From NCBI RefSeq assembly GCF_050908995.1, contig NC_135120.1:20659433-20723432 (forward strand): a stretch of DNA of 64,000 nucleotides. The letters are read 5' to 3'. The notes under the pieces are model-generated. The model was not told where the DNA came from, did no database searches, and worked only from the letters and a program-made list of their open reading frames with translations. Position 1 is the first letter of the stretch. Every line of letters starts with the position of its first letter. The translations under genes were made by a program, and so were the position numbers. Shown here piece by piece: positions 1 to 12,561 of this stretch. Origin of the DNA: Andrena cerasifolii. Taxonomy: Eukaryota > Arthropoda > Insecta > Hymenoptera > Andrenidae.

Positions 1-1218
1 TTCGGCTCCTGATCCGCGCGGGCCGTGGCGGAGTGACGCTGGGTGGGGTGAGAGATATACGGCGCGGGCGGCGGGGGTGATGCGGAGGGGACAAATAGGA
101 TGCGAGAGGAGAGATCGGGGAGGCCATGCGAGAGAAAGAGGTGGTAGAGGGACGGGGACACGCGAGGAGAGGAGAGGATTCGTGGTGGTGAACGACGAAA
201 GCGGAGGAACGAGGAGGGTCGCAAAGTGGGTTAAAAGGAAAGGATGAGAGTGTAATTTGCGAACATTGACGCAAAAGAGATTTAGGACGCGACGGTGGAT
301 GGATGATGGGGAGAAGGACGAAATACGGTGCGCGATACGGTATTAAATTTGTGGAGAGAGAAATTGGGAGGAAAGATCGGGAAACGAGGCAGGACAAGGG
401 GTAGGAGAGACGGACAGGGTAACTGTGGAAGGAAAAAAAGTGAAAGCAGAATTCTGATAGAAAAAGGGAACACGAATCAAGCCCTTCAAAAAGCGATGAT
501 ACTTTTTGTTTAAGATGGAAAGGAAGGAAGGAAATAAAGGGAAGTTAGAAATCAAGGGAAACAAGGGGTGGAAAGGGGCTGAATTGGCAGCAGTGTCGGT
601 TTACCCCGCTATTCGAATCTCCATGCACCGCAGCCGTTCGTTCCTCTCGCCGGAAATCCTGGAATCGGAGCGCGCCCGATGAATGACACCACGCAAAAAA
701 GGATTTGCCGCGTTTCCACGATGAATCGACGATGATCCGATTCGCGTTTAAGCCCGCGACGCGGCAATGCGCGCGCGCCCCAACGAATTTACACGCGTCG
801 TTACACAGCCGCCTCGATCCTCCTGGAAAATGAGCGTGTTCCGATAATTGCGCTTTTGGTGCATTGTTTATCCGCGCAATGAACGATCGCCGCGAGTCTT
901 CCGCTAATAAGCTTTTGCGATTGCCGCTGGCCCGATTGCATAACGAAGGACGAGGGTGGGCTGGCCTGCGCGAAAAAGACAAACGTGCACGAACGAGCAT
1001 GTAACGCTGCTTCCCGTTGCTATTACGAATAGAAAGAGTGACCCAAAAATGAGGCCTTTTTCGCATCTTTTTGGTCCCACGATTTTGAAACTGAACTTTA
1101 TGCCGAACGATACTTTATGACGAGAAATCATTCGCAACAAATTTTCAAGTTCAGGTGACAATTAATTTCTGAGATGGTACCTATGTGAGGTCAAAGAAGT
1201 GAAAATTCGTTAACGCTT
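1..1218. other. Host-like DNA, purine-rich then CpG-rich
   Basis: The first 560 bases are strongly G/A-rich on the plus strand, with many GGAGAG and GAAGGA runs. Bases 600-1000 are CpG-rich, and the stretch then grades into AT-rich DNA. A minus-strand open frame of 173 codons (545-1066) crosses this stretch, but its product has no motif I recognise and other frames there are open as well. I see no gene, RNA or repeat with enough support. Confidence 0.5.
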
Positions 1219-1440
1219 CGCTAGCGTAGGAAAGTAGTTACATACGTTTGGTTAAAACAAATTTTTCTTTCAGTGTTTTCGGTATTCTCGTGAAAAATAG
1301 TAGGAATATCTGCTCACCGTATAAAAGATTAGCAATAGTAGGTAGCAGACATTCCTCCTATTTTTCTCGAGAATACCGAAAACACTGAAAGAAAAATTTG
1401 TTCTAACCCATCGTACATAAATACTTTCCTACGCGAGGCT
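1219..1440. repeat. Foldback element with ~97-bp arms
   Basis: The left arm (about 1219-1314) is the reverse complement of the right arm (about 1344-1440), with a loop of about 29 bases. Matching blocks include TTCTTTCAGTGTTTTCGGTA (from about 1266) against its complement ending near 1391, and the terminal GCGTAGGAAAGTA against TACTTTCCTACGC. The arms differ at a few positions, so the copy is old or under weak constraint. No open frame fits inside. It is probably a non-autonomous foldback (MITE-like) element. A long-hairpin RNA locus that feeds small RNAs is the alternative reading. No second copy is visible in the window and I saw no clear target-site duplication. Confidence 0.8.
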
Positions 1441-2032
1441 ATTGTTTTAAAAACGCGTACATGCGGACTGACCATGGCATCCGTGCAGTTCCAAGCGGTG
1501 TGCACTATCGTAAGTGTTATTTTTTTGTTAACTACTCCCAAAATCTCTCCACTTTTTTGAAAAAGGCATTTATTAGTTGAAGACTTAACGAATCCAATAG
1601 TATTTTTTCAAGCTGGACCGTGGGAGGGAACGACGTCAAATCGCGATTTGAAACTTTGACATCGATTACTGTTAAGTTTATTAACAATAGACAAAATTTT
1701 ATATATACGGTTTGAGAAACAATTCCTTCAGCCTTAAAATGAACCGGAGACGGTGGCATTACCTTTAAAAATGACCGAGATATTACAATTTAAGTGATGA
1801 CGCGTCAGCCGATTTTGTTTACATTTTCGAAACATTAACATTAAATATTTCGAAAACTATTTGACATAGGCCGTTGAAATTCTGTATAATTTGTTTTTGC
1901 AAGGTTATCGATAAATGCTGTAATTTTGAAGAGAATCGGTGAAACTAAATTTTTCACCTATTCGTTTGGACGTGGACTAGCTCATACCCCTTGTTCTAAA
2001 ACTTCACTAGTGCTACTAGATAATTATTGATT
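1441..2032. other. AT-rich stretch, nothing recognised
   Basis: This AT-rich stretch follows the foldback element. The part 1780-1980 has the look of decayed transposon interior (AATCGGTGAAACTAAATTTT near 1934), but no end or second copy is present to prove it. No coding signal is seen. Confidence 0.35.
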
Positions 2033-2089
2033 AACACGAGTCAATTATCACGGATTACGTTGACGAATCCGTGATAATTGACTCGTGTT
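2033..2089. repeat. Perfect 24-bp inverted repeat, 9-base loop
   Basis: Bases 2033-2056 are the exact reverse complement of 2066-2089, with the nine bases ACGTTGACG between. The arm begins AACACGAGTCAATTATCACG. The match stops sharply at both outer ends. The perfect match of a 24-bp arm implies recent origin or active maintenance. The structure is short for an insect pre-miRNA, and the sequence matches no mature miRNA I remember. It could be a minimal transposon footprint, a snap-back duplication made during repair, or a transcribed hairpin. Confidence 0.9.
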
Positions 2090-5000
2090 GACAGATGATA
2101 TCGTTCCTATCCCATTTATTATACAACCCACAACGCAGTGGACTCTCGCTATCGACGCCACGCAACCACTGCCGCGACAACTCTGCCAGAACGGCGAGCA
2201 CCGCGTATGTAACTAGTATATTTCATCGAGCGGCGGACAAGCAACGCGGACCAATTTTTCCGCAGGAAAACAGGAGTCTTCCGAGTGCCTGGTTCGAGTA
2301 ATGGTTCTCGACGTGACGTAGGTTAGCGGGGAGCAATAGATCGACGGCACTTTCGTCGGTACCGGCGACCTGGGGGACACGATTATTGCCTCCGCAGGAT
2401 CCCCAACTACTTCCACCCCCGCACGGTTCCACCGGCCACGAGATTTCCCTCCGACCCTGTGTCCCGTTCTTCCCTTCCCGTTCTCCGCCGCCTCCTTCTG
2501 CTCCTCGTGGCCCTAGTATCCCGGCTACGGTCCAGCTTACCCAACTTAGTCGACGGCGACCCGCGCTGCCGTCATTGCCAAGCAAGTTTATGGCCCAGAC
2601 CGACGCCCATAAACTGTACAAATGGTAAATCTACCGTAAGATCATCCCAGCCGAAAATGATGTATCGTAGGTACCGCGGCACGTACACACGGGGATCGGC
2701 CAACCTACCCGGCTTCACCCACCACCCTCCGTACCCCCCGCCAAGATATCACCTACGTTAGGAAAGAACTGGCCGAAGGGACGCGAGGACGAAGGTAGCG
2801 GAGGGTTGGTTGGCGTGTCGTGTCACGATGTCGAGATCCCTACCTCGACACCGCGAAGGGTTGCTACAGCTGATTCTCGTGTGGAAAGGAAAGGTAGCAG
2901 TTGATAAGACTTTGTGACGGATTGCTGGTGTAAATGGTAATTGCGGGGAGGTGAATTATTGCAGATGATCCACGTTGATGTTTCAGTAAATTTTAACGCG
3001 GCATGTGTCGCGAGGTACGTGCACAGCGCGTGGGATGTGGGTAGCCGGGATGACAAATCCTGGCGATGAATACAGTGTCAGCGGAGGTGTCGCTGACAAA
3101 AATCCTTTGAAAAGCGCGCGAGACGCTCCGCGAAGCATGAAAGCATCGTGGAGCGAAACGGGGATCAATGTACAGGACGATTGGCCGCAGGAATATAGAC
3201 TGCAGCTTTTAGGAGCTTATCCTTGTTACACCGCGGCACCGTTCTGTAATACTGTCTTAACCGAGACACCCATTGTCATCTTATTTCCGACCCAGCACGG
3301 TTCAGTGGACCTAACGTCTCCGACTTACGTTACTCGACGGTGTTACGTGCTTTTGAGCTTCCATTGAGTGATATCACAGATTGCTTCATGTATATGCGAG
3401 AGCAGCCTCGACGATTTATCCTCATCGACATCTAATCGCTGATATAAAATCACCCCCGGCAGGCTTATCAATAATTAAGCGTTCGACGTTTAGCGGAGAA
3501 ACAAGCTCTAATTATTTTCCAACCATCTAAGCACAGTCCAAATCACAAATGTACTCGAAGACATCTCTCGAATTTAATCTAACTCACTTCTACTTTCAGT
3601 GGTCCTAGATAAGTAGCCACTAACGTACAATCCAGTACCTGTGCGGTATACCTATACGTGTGTCTGTGACGCAACCACCCGGCCCCATTATTTCCCCGGT
3701 TAGATTGTTGCCGAACGAGCACCGCGCTCTATTCTTCGCCTCGCCACCGGATCTAACTTCCCCGATACCCACACCTGTACTTTACCTGCAGCACGGGTGT
3801 GATCAAGTGTACGTAATGGGACAACCCATACTAAATCCAGCATTGTAAGAAATCGGTCGGAGTTAATAATAGCGCTCGGCTTTCACCTTTGTGCCCAGCC
3901 GACGATGCATTGTGCCGCCAACGATCGTAGCTCGTGTGGGATTCGTGGAGATTTCATTGAGCCCACGGTACCCTCTTATGTACGCCGAGAGGATACACGC
4001 GGACAGGATACGATGTCTTCGCCTTTCACGCCCAACCAGACAAGATTAACAGAGAGAAAATAACGAACGCTGCCGGGTTAAGGATCAGAATCTTCCTAGT
4101 TAGAGAAGCCTCGTTGCTCGTAGCTAATCATTTGGAGAACAAATCGAACTGGACTTTCTCTTTATTTACCTTGATCGCAATTAGTTCTATCATTGGAGAT
4201 GGATCGATGGAGGTACCTCATCCCGCGCCACTCAGACCCGAAGTAGAATTATACGCGGAGTTAGTAACCTTGAAATATTATACAATTCGAAGGATATTTT
4301 AATCCTCAGCTAGGTAGGGAGAGCCCTCCCAACTGTCTTCGCCAACAATGAGTCGAACTTCAAGGGGAATCTAAACAGACGCCGACGCGATTCCAGTGAT
4401 CGGCATAAGAGCGTTTCACAGCTCATCGTGCTGATCCCATAAATCTCGAGCAGTCCGCGGCTTCGGGGGACTATTATCAGCCAGTCCTTCACCTGCATCC
4501 CGTGCATCCCTTTTTCCCCGACGGGGCTGGCAGAAAAAGCCGAGGAGCATCGACACGAAATGGAAGTAAAGGCACGAGCGGTGGGTTCCAGCGGTTGGCG
4601 GAGAGCATCTGGTGCCAGCGTTCCCTCCGCTTCCTCTTTCCTTACTCCACACCGTCCGTCTCTTTCCGTCGTCCCGTTTTTAACCCCCTGGCCCCGTATC
4701 GCTCCGTCCCTTCTCCCTGTCCCGCTCTTTCTCACTTCTGCACGCTCTCATCGCCCAGCGTCCCTCTTTCTCTGCGCGGCTCTCCCTGTCCTCACTCCCG
4801 TTCAGGCCGCTGCCGTTGTCCCGACGTTACTTCCGTGACGATGAGCTTCAATACGCGCCGATAGTCGCGGCGGGAAACCAACGAGCCTACCCAAAGTCGT
4901 CCATGGTTTCCACGCATCCAACCCAACCCAAACCCCGGCCTAGCTCAACCTGGGACGCGACCAACACGTACAGGAACCCCGAGCACACGTATCCAACAGA

Positions 5001-5825
5001 CCACGGCCGCGTATCCGCGTTGCACGTGTGTGGAGGTATAAACACACGGAAGAAGGAGAGGGAGAGAGGGTTAGAGAGGGTGGGAGAGGTGGTTGCGCCC
5101 GCGCAACCATCCGTTCCTCGCTCCTCTGAAATAATAATAGAAGAATGAAAATGAAAGAAAAGGAAAAAGTAATAATCTCGGGGATCTTTTAAAATCCATC
5201 GAAGCAGACGAAGCCGCCGGATTGTGTTGTGCGTTAGGGCAATCTCGCCGCCGTGTGTATCCTTCCTGCCCTCGACTGCCTATCGTCTCTCCTCCTGCCC
5301 GTGCCCCTTTTCCCCCTTTCTTCCGAGCTCGTTGTCTCGATTACCGTCCGTAGCCGAGTGCACGCCCCTGCTGAAAGAAGCCAGAACGTTGACGGTGCCG
5401 AGGAGATGGTCGGAGATACCGATGCACCCCGACGTCGAGGGAGAAAGCTGCAACCACCTGACAATACGGGTGTACCAGCGTCTGCAGCGACGTATCTGTC
5501 TCCGGCGTACCTCCTTCGGTCCACACAACACGTCCGGGAGATCTGTTCCTAGAAGATCCGCCGATAGCTCCATCGATGCATGCGCACCCCCTTGATTCAC
5601 CGAGTCTCGACAACCAACGAAGGATTACAGAGATCTTGGACTGCTTCCCGACGGAAGGACATAGGTATAATCTGCCGGAAAAGTTTACAATGCCACGCTG
5701 TTGATATTGCTGTGGGTTGGTTGAGTTGCGCCGTGGAGATGGTCAATTTGTGAGCTAACACTCCGCCGCGTTGCCATCATTTTCTTTGAATGTCGACGTA
5801 CAGATCCTCCAAGGAGTCCTCCACA
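2090..5825. other. GC-rich host DNA, no confirmed gene
   Basis: This is CpG-rich DNA with long pyrimidine runs. Splice-like signals are present: a strong acceptor at 3599 (branch-like CTAAC then a TTCTACTTTCAG end) is followed by a donor-like GTAAGAAA at 3845, but all three frames after the acceptor stop at once, so any exon there would be non-coding. Another segment, 4806-5035, is open in one frame between a long pyrimidine tract ending in CAG and a weak donor GGTATAAA. Bases 5250-5600 are open in nearly all six frames, which marks chance openness rather than coding. I cannot assign a gene. Confidence 0.4.
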
Positions 5826-6476
5826 GGGATTGAAACGGTTCCGAAAATAACTGTTTCAAACAGTTATATATCGGTTCTGACTGAAACAGTTATGAAGAAC
5901 CGATATTCTGAATAACTGTTGTAAGGAACCGAAATTTCTGACTATATCGATTTCGGTTACGGTTCTACAGAACCGATATTATATCGGTTATAACGGTTCT
6001 AGAACCGTTATTTTTTCGGTTATAAAACGGTTCTGGAATTGATTCTCGCATCAATTTTACAGAAATTGAAATAAGTAAATATTACGCTTGCAGACTACTG
6101 TATATTAAGAATTTGACGTATATACGCTACTGAGATGAGGCCTAAAGCAAGAATACACGTCTGCGTTCAAATTGTGTTGACAAAATAAATCCATGCACAG
6201 CCATCGGAGAGTTAAAACAAATAACAATTTTGTAGGAACAATATAAGAATCAATTTACGAACCGAATTGAACCGACTCCAGAACCGTTTTAGAACTGATA
6301 TAAATTAAAAAAAATAACGGTTCTAGAACCGTAATAACCGATACGATATCGGTTCTAGAACCGTAACCGAAATCGATATAGTCAGAAATTTCGGTTCCTT
6401 ATAACAGTTATCCAGAATGTCGGTTCTCCATAACTGTTTCAAGAACCGAAACCGATATCACAACTGTTTTAAACCC
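5826..6476. mobile_element. Foldback element, family A, two-armed copy 1
   Basis: Two arms of about 225 bases face each other. Reading inward from either end gives the same order of blocks: a GGGxTTxAAAC end, then TTATGxAGAACCGA, AATTTCTGACTATATCGATT, CGGTTACGGTTCTA and AACGGTTCTAGAACCGTTAT. Between them lie about 200 bases (6050-6250) unlike the arms. The arms are full of short direct repeats of the motif CGGTTCT. The same block order in diverged form is found at 28171-28290, 42182-42588 and 60393-60604. There is no coding capacity. This is best called a non-autonomous foldback transposon. The mobilising superfamily is unknown. Confidence 0.85.
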
Positions 6477-9045
6477 ACTCCTCCCACGTTCAAGCAACGT
6501 TTCACTAGAAGGAACTTCCAAACACGTTCCTCCGTTGATACAAACGTATCCACATAGTCCAGGAACTCGCACCGATTAGCTACATTCTCATCACCTGGGC
6601 CCGGCTAGCTCGGCAGATCGCTCGGACGGTGGCTTCCGCCTGCTTAGGACGCGAGGCTTGTGGACGCCACGCATTTGACGCATTAACACGGAGGGAACGG
6701 CGAAAGGGGGCTCGATGTTCGGCGGGAAACAGGGATGGCAGGGAATTTCGGGCCGGTTGACAGCAGTCAGATACGAGGGAATAAGACAGAAGGCTGGACA
6801 AGGAGCGTGACACGGCCGACAGGCGTGCGGGAGAGAGAGAGGGGGAGAGAGTGAGCAAGGGAGCAGCGACGAAGAGGGCGGAGGGACGGGGAGAAAGAGA
6901 GAGAGAAGGAGTGGGTTTCGTTTCGGGGTGAGCCGAGGGGGGAGGCACAGGATTTCACGGGAGGCTGATCACGAATGGACGCGTCTCCCGCAGCTCTGCC
7001 GCTGACAGCCAGGAATTGGAATTGCATCGGCGTCGCTCGATAGCCAGCCATCCCGCCAGTCAGCCAGTCAGGCAGCCAAACGGCCTAACATAGCGTGGCT
7101 GCCTGAATGCCTGCTTCCTACCTGGCTCCGTCTACGCGCGCCACGCTCTCTGCCTGGCCTCGCCAGGGCACCGTCGCTGGCCCGTCTGTCTACGTACCGA
7201 CCGAATCTACTGCGCCGTTCGCCTCTCAATCCTCGAGTGATCCCCTTCCGCCGATGGCGAGATCCAGCAGATACACTCGAGACGGATAGATGGACCAGGT
7301 GCCAATCCTCCGTCCCGCCAGGCATATACGCACGATCCCGAGCCGATAGACGCACAGGGACCACCTGTGTTCGGGACACATTCCAAGATCTGGTTGCCAG
7401 ATAACGCGCGCCGATAGCGATAGAATCGAGGATCTATGGGGCGAAGGTGGTTTGGCCACGTCGATGGTCCGTGCTAAGTTTATGTAGGGGATGCTTGTTA
7501 ATTGTGGGGACAGAGGGATTTCTGAGGGAACTGGGTTAAGGTGGTGGAATGTTGAGAAGTCTTTGATTTGGGGGATCGTTTGTGGAAGAAGATTAATTTC
7601 TATCGTGTAGTATCATTTAATTTTAAGATCTGTAGAGCTTCCACTACTACCTTCCAATTCGTTGCAGTAAGGAAACTTTAAGTAAATTTCATAAAAATTG
7701 TAATTCTTTAAATTATTGAATGTCTCTCTTTTTACCATACTGCCGTTGTTCCTGAATCGATCCAAAAACAATGTCGCGAATAATCCAGCGTCATTACTGC
7801 GGACGGAGATTATTGCGTAATATTGCACTCTCGCATTCATTACCCTAGAACGCAGCTTTTCCTGCAATAGCGAATCGGTGCGAGAGATTGCGTTCTGTTC
7901 ACGTTAATATTGCAAAATTAAAAAGGTTCCGAATGATTACTTAAGAGCAAATAGTATTCCATAAAGTAATCACCAAAGGAAGGAGATGTTTTTAAATCGA
8001 ACCACAAGCAGCGTCGCGCATAATTAAGCCTCGACACCACTGATCCACAGACAACCCACGCGATATTACTCGCTTTCGTATTGACCTACCATAAAGGTGG
8101 CTCTATTTACCAACGGGCAAAGGGTCGAAAAGGATCACGGCCCGTATTGTCGCCGTTCTCTGGGAGCTCGTTATTTGGGTTATCGAATAGAGAGATATAG
8201 AGCAGCTCGCGCTAGCCAGACGGTGGGCGAGATACGTTACGAGCACGTATAACCCCGGATTGATGGTAGCGCACGGTGGCTCTGCGAAATACTGGGTGGA
8301 CCGTCCGGCCCGCCAGTGCCATCAGACTCGTGTTTTCCACGTGGGATTGGATTTTTTTTATTTAAAGGCCGCGCTCGATACCTATTCCACCACCGATCGA
8401 CCGCCGATCCTGCACCGTGTCGCCCAGCCATTCGCGCACACGTCCGAATTTACCGCTTAAAAACAGACGTTATCCCGCGATTACGTTTCCCCACCCAAGG
8501 GAGCTGGGAATGTGGAGCACCGTCCATTATGGCACGGGCGTTTTTGCCCACCAACGTGAAAACGAATCCCGCCCTGGATTCACCCTCTTACGCGTCAAAC
8601 GATTGTTCATCGAGATCGCGTGTTTCCATGTGGCTGCGGACATCGTGTTTCGTCCGAACGAACACGACTATTCGCCTCCTTTTAGCGGGAGTTACCACGC
8701 GACGGAGAGCGAGCCAAATGGACCCATTCCTACGGACGATCCGGCTAAGACGTTCGATAACAGCTGACGAGCAGGGTAGCGATGATAGGTACGCTTCCAA
8801 GTATCGTGGAATATTTCTGCAATTCGTTCCACTGGTTCCTTCTGGAAGCGACGCACAGTGAGGCACGTGACATAGGATTCGCGGAAAAAATCTCGTAACT
8901 TCGGTGTTTCCTAATATTTTTGAGTACTTCTTTTATATTATTTGTTAATGGCCAACGGTTATATGGACAGAAACATTAATAAAATTGAAGCATTTTTAAC
9001 AAATGAATTAGTCGTAAACCCCGTAAACATTGTGTTTCATAAGCT
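6477..9045. other. Mixed host-like DNA, no confirmed gene
   Basis: Bases 6580-7450 are GC-rich with a GA-rich run near 6830-6905. Bases 7480-8000 are AT-rich without recognisable ends. Bases 8230-8866 hold two overlapping plus-strand open frames (8316-8861 and 8417-8767) and a minus-strand one (8588-8866). The frame at 8417-8767 reads like a protein near its end (for example FRPNEHDYSPPF), but three frames being open at once argues for chance. I see no splice pair that frames it. Confidence 0.4.
6830..6905. repeat. GA-rich low-complexity run
   Basis: This is an imperfect (GA)n tract with interspersed GGG. It is purine-rich on the plus strand and does not code. Confidence 0.7.
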
Positions 9046-9574
9046 CGGGGTAAATTGTAACTTGTTACTACTTACTCCGCTCTAAATGGTGATAACGCAA
9101 ACATGCTATTTGCTGTCACACTGGAAAAAGATGCTCTAGACGAACAACAGAACAATCGAGAATCCAAAAAGTAGAAAAGAAGTATGAAGACAAAAGTAAA
9201 GAAAGCGAAGAAGATTTTGAGAGAATCAGATGAATAAGCAATGGTTGTTTAACTCATGTATATCAAATGTTTAATAATGATCTGTATTTATATTTCTTAG
9301 AAATGTTTATTTGTGTTCATATTTGTATTTAAATAAGTAAAACTGATGTGTTACAATTTACCCCGGACTGGAGCACATTGTAACAAAGGTTCAGATTTGT
9401 TAAAGATGATGCTAGATGTCTAAGTGTCCAAGATTTTGTCACGTTCTTACACTCAATGAGTTCACCACATATGTAAGTAGTAAATCACGCAAATTATTTC
9501 CTGATTGAGGAAAGCACTTTCGAGAAAAAACTGTGAAAACTTTTTTTCTTACAATCTGCCCCGGTCTCCCCTAC
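9046..9574. mobile_element. AT-rich element with GGGGTAAATTGTAAC repeats
   Basis: Bases 9046-9061 (CGGGGTAAATTGTAAC) are the exact reverse complement of 9350-9365. A third related block, reading out as GTAGGGGAGACCGGGGCAGA on the minus strand, forms the right end at 9549-9574. This arrangement, a terminal GTAGGGGAGACCGGGGC and internal facing copies of a GTAAC-containing block, is the same plan as the element at 18331-19227. The left outer end is missing or too degenerate to find, so the copy is probably truncated. No open frame of interest is inside. Confidence 0.65.
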
Positions 9575-10813
9575 AAAAATAAAAATATCTAGAGGAATTC
9601 AGAAATAAATCGACAATCTGGTACGAATATTGACACGTTTCCCGTTAGAATACGAAAGGTCAACTTCATATCAATTTTTCTTTGCAATTAACTTGAATTG
9701 TAACATATCTGCCATATAGGTTAGATACGTTGGTCGATTGGCTATCAGGATACAGTGATGGATATACAAAAATACAAATTTAATTTTAAGACTTTTTCCC
9801 TCTCCAGCCCCACTGTGCGACGCGGAATCGTAATGATAATCCTTACTTAGGTATGCTGTCTGGCGACCGCTGTTACAGAAACGTGGTACGTTCATTTTTA
9901 CCTGTCCTACCACGATGACAATGAACTCTGGACTCCAAGTTATGTATCAAAATTTGATAGTCAGTCACGTACAATTCTTGATCATCGTGCCTTCAAGAGC
10001 CCTCGTTGATACCTCACAAACCACCCCAATGCACCGCCATCAAACGCCAACGGGGAAAGTGTCCAAAAGAATTCAACGCGTGTACAGTCGTAAATTATTT
10101 CCGCCCGAGACGATACAATGCGAGAGGAGGAACGACAAGGGGGCCACCGCAAAACGTCACGAGCAACGGATTCCTCACGCAGGACCCCCCGATAGGGGAT
10201 CCATTGATATTAAAAATATAGCCAACCTAGTGGAAAGCCCGACGAGCGCCGCGGAGGGACGATAAATGCAAATGGCGACGAAAATAGAAGGCCGAGGAAG
10301 GTGGTAAATGCGGTAACGAGCGTGAGGTTATAGTCATCGCCGAAGAAAGGAGCCCCCGGGGACGACGCGGGTGCGTGTCGTCGTCGTCGTCGTTCCTCGC
10401 CCTAACAAGGGCCCCCGCGGCGCGTGGAAGCGGCCACGCTTCGGCCAGCGCTAAACCGAAACCCCCTGGACCTCCCACGTCCACCCTTCTCTACCCGCCA
10501 GCAACCCCTTAACGGTGGGCCCCCATCAGCCGTGGCCATATCGACGCTTCTACAAAACGCTTTCACCTCCATATACTAATAACGATAGCGCAATAGCAGC
10601 ACGCGGCTGCTCCCACGCGAACCGGCTGAATTGGGCTATTTCCACGGCTTGGCATCCCCTTTGCCACCCTATTTCCATAAATACGCGGTGCTTCTTCCTT
10701 TCCTACTTCCACGGGCAACGATGACTTTGGTGTTCGGGATTCTCCTTCTATATAGTTTCTTTTGAACGATGCCCTGTTCATTCATGATTTTGATTCACTA
10801 ATGTGATATTCAC
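9575..10813. other. Host-like DNA, no gene recognised
   Basis: This stretch passes from AT-rich (to about 9900) to GC-rich (10080-10500). It carries a short TCG microsatellite. The open frames at 9915-10265 and 10227-10484 lie on opposite strands next to each other and show no domain signature. Confidence 0.4.
10378..10392 (+). repeat. (TCG)5 microsatellite
   Basis: There are five perfect TCG units in GC-rich DNA. No frame with good coding evidence covers it. Confidence 0.8.
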
Positions 10814-11473
10814 TGACAAGGGAAGACCCCAACACGAAAATACAAAAAATTCTGATGCTTTGTGGATATGTAGAGAATTTCCTCTTGATTACAACGCAAT
10901 TTTTTTTGCTGCCCAAAATCAAACTAAGGGGCTGAAATTAACCCCTGAAGATTCGGCTATTTTTCGATTTTATTTTCTAACTCGCAATCTGTAAGAGATA
11001 GAAAAGAAATTTCAAGACAAAAGTTACTTCTATTCTAATTAGATCTATTCAATGGTAAAAGTTTTATCAATTTTTTAAACAATTAGAAAAAAGTTATAAA
11101 CAAAAATATTAATAATGTTTTCTAAAATTCGTTGGTTCACGTGAAATCTGAACTGGATGTTTAAATAATTATGAAACAGCATAATCCATATTTTTTTCCA
11201 TACAATTTCAACTTTTGTTGTATTGCGGAAATATGCTCCTCGACAATCAATTATTAATATTTTTGTTTATAACTTTTTTCCAATTTTTTGAACAATTGAT
11301 AAAACTTTTTCCATTTCATAGATCTAATTAAAAAAAGTAACTTAATTTCACCCCGTTAATGTGATTTTGGCCAGCAAAAAAAAAATTGCGTTGTAATCAG
11401 GAGGAAAATTCCTACATATCCACAAAGTTTCAGAATTTTTTGAATTTTCGGGTTCGGGATCTTCCCTTGTGAG
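10814..11473. mobile_element. Long inverted-repeat (foldback) element
   Basis: The outer ends are GACAAGGGAAGACCCC on the left and its near reverse complement GGGATCTTCCCTTGTGAG on the right. The match continues inward through a stretch containing TTGTGGATATGTAG and TTACAACGCAATTTTTTTT. The two innermost blocks, GTTATAAACAAAAATATTAA and its complement, lie about 120 bases apart. The left arm is about 300 bases and the right about 240, the left carrying an extra AT-rich piece. There is no coding capacity. It is AT-rich against GC-rich flanks. This is a non-autonomous foldback element of unknown superfamily, with no other copy seen here. Confidence 0.85.
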
Positions 11474-12547
11474 TCGTGTGAATCAGAGGTAATGAATAAA
11501 ACTACGCTCGCTGCTGGAGTCACGAGACATCGGCACGCGTGCCTAAACGCCCGTGTCCATCGCGTGCAACGTTCCGTTTTGCATAACTTCCTCCGTTTCA
11601 CCCCTTTTTACGACACCTCCGGGCCGGCCCATGACTTATGCTCATAGAACAGCGTCGTCGTTCCGCGGGTATAATAGTGCTCTCGCAGTGTTAAAACGTT
11701 CAGCTCTTTCTCGCGTAATAGCTACGAACAGCCTACGACGATCGTCGACGACGAGGGGTCGTCCTACAAAAGGGACCACTTAATTTTCGAGGGCACAATG
11801 CGGATGTGACCCTTTCCCGCAAACGATGCTCTTGACTAGGTGGGGAACGCGATCGTTACGAAGTAATAAAATTCGGTAATGATCGTGTTTTGAAAATAAG
11901 GAGCAAAAAATTCGACGAAAATAAGGGCACCGATGGGGTGGTGCAAAATGGAGAAGTTTGCTTTGAACATTCAGGCACGTGGACGGAGAACTTCGTGACC
12001 TGATGGTGCTGAATTTGTCGTGATTGTGAATTTGTCATAGTTGATGAAAGTCTGCTGACCTAATTTAACAGACTTATTTAACTTTTTATAAAAGTACAAA
12101 ACTAGTCTTTCTACCAGCGAATACCTTACGGAATATTCTACATTTTATTGCGACGAGTATGCAAACCTCCCACGACTGCATTCTGAACAGTCTCCCGGCG
12201 TGTGTCTTTATACTCCCCATAACGTTGCACGAGAAATTTGCAGGATGGAACGCCATGGGAACCGAGCGCAACGGGGACAATCGCGAGGGTATTCAAACGT
12301 TCCCTTAAATCGATGCTCCACCATGGCGAATCGGCCAAAGAAATTGGCTAGGAACGTTATCTCCGCGTCGATAAAATATCGTATTGCCCGGCTGGGAAAT
12401 AATCTCCGGGAAGCAGGAAAGCGGCGGAGTTAAGCGATTCATGCGGAAGATAGTGATCTTTACAGGAAGCTGCCACCACATAAATGGCGTAATGCGCGCC
12501 GTGCTCAGACATTTGCAGTTCTATAAAGAGACCAGAACACACATTCC

Positions 12548-12561
12548 TATATATATATATT
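12548..12561. repeat. (TA)7 microsatellite
   Basis: There are seven perfect TA units. Confidence 0.8.

Noticed and set aside
545..1066. 173-codon minus frame
   Set aside because: No recognised motif; openness is explained by GC content.
2033..2089. miRNA precursor
   Set aside because: Only 57 bases, perfect pairing, no known mature sequence; small-RNA data would be needed.
4806..5035. Exon-like segment open in one frame
   Set aside because: The acceptor has a good pyrimidine tract but the region is pyrimidine-rich overall; the donor GGTATAAA is weak and no domain is seen.
8316..8866. Plus frames of 181 and 116 codons
   Set aside because: Protein-like in places, but two plus frames and one minus frame are open together and no splice pair frames either.
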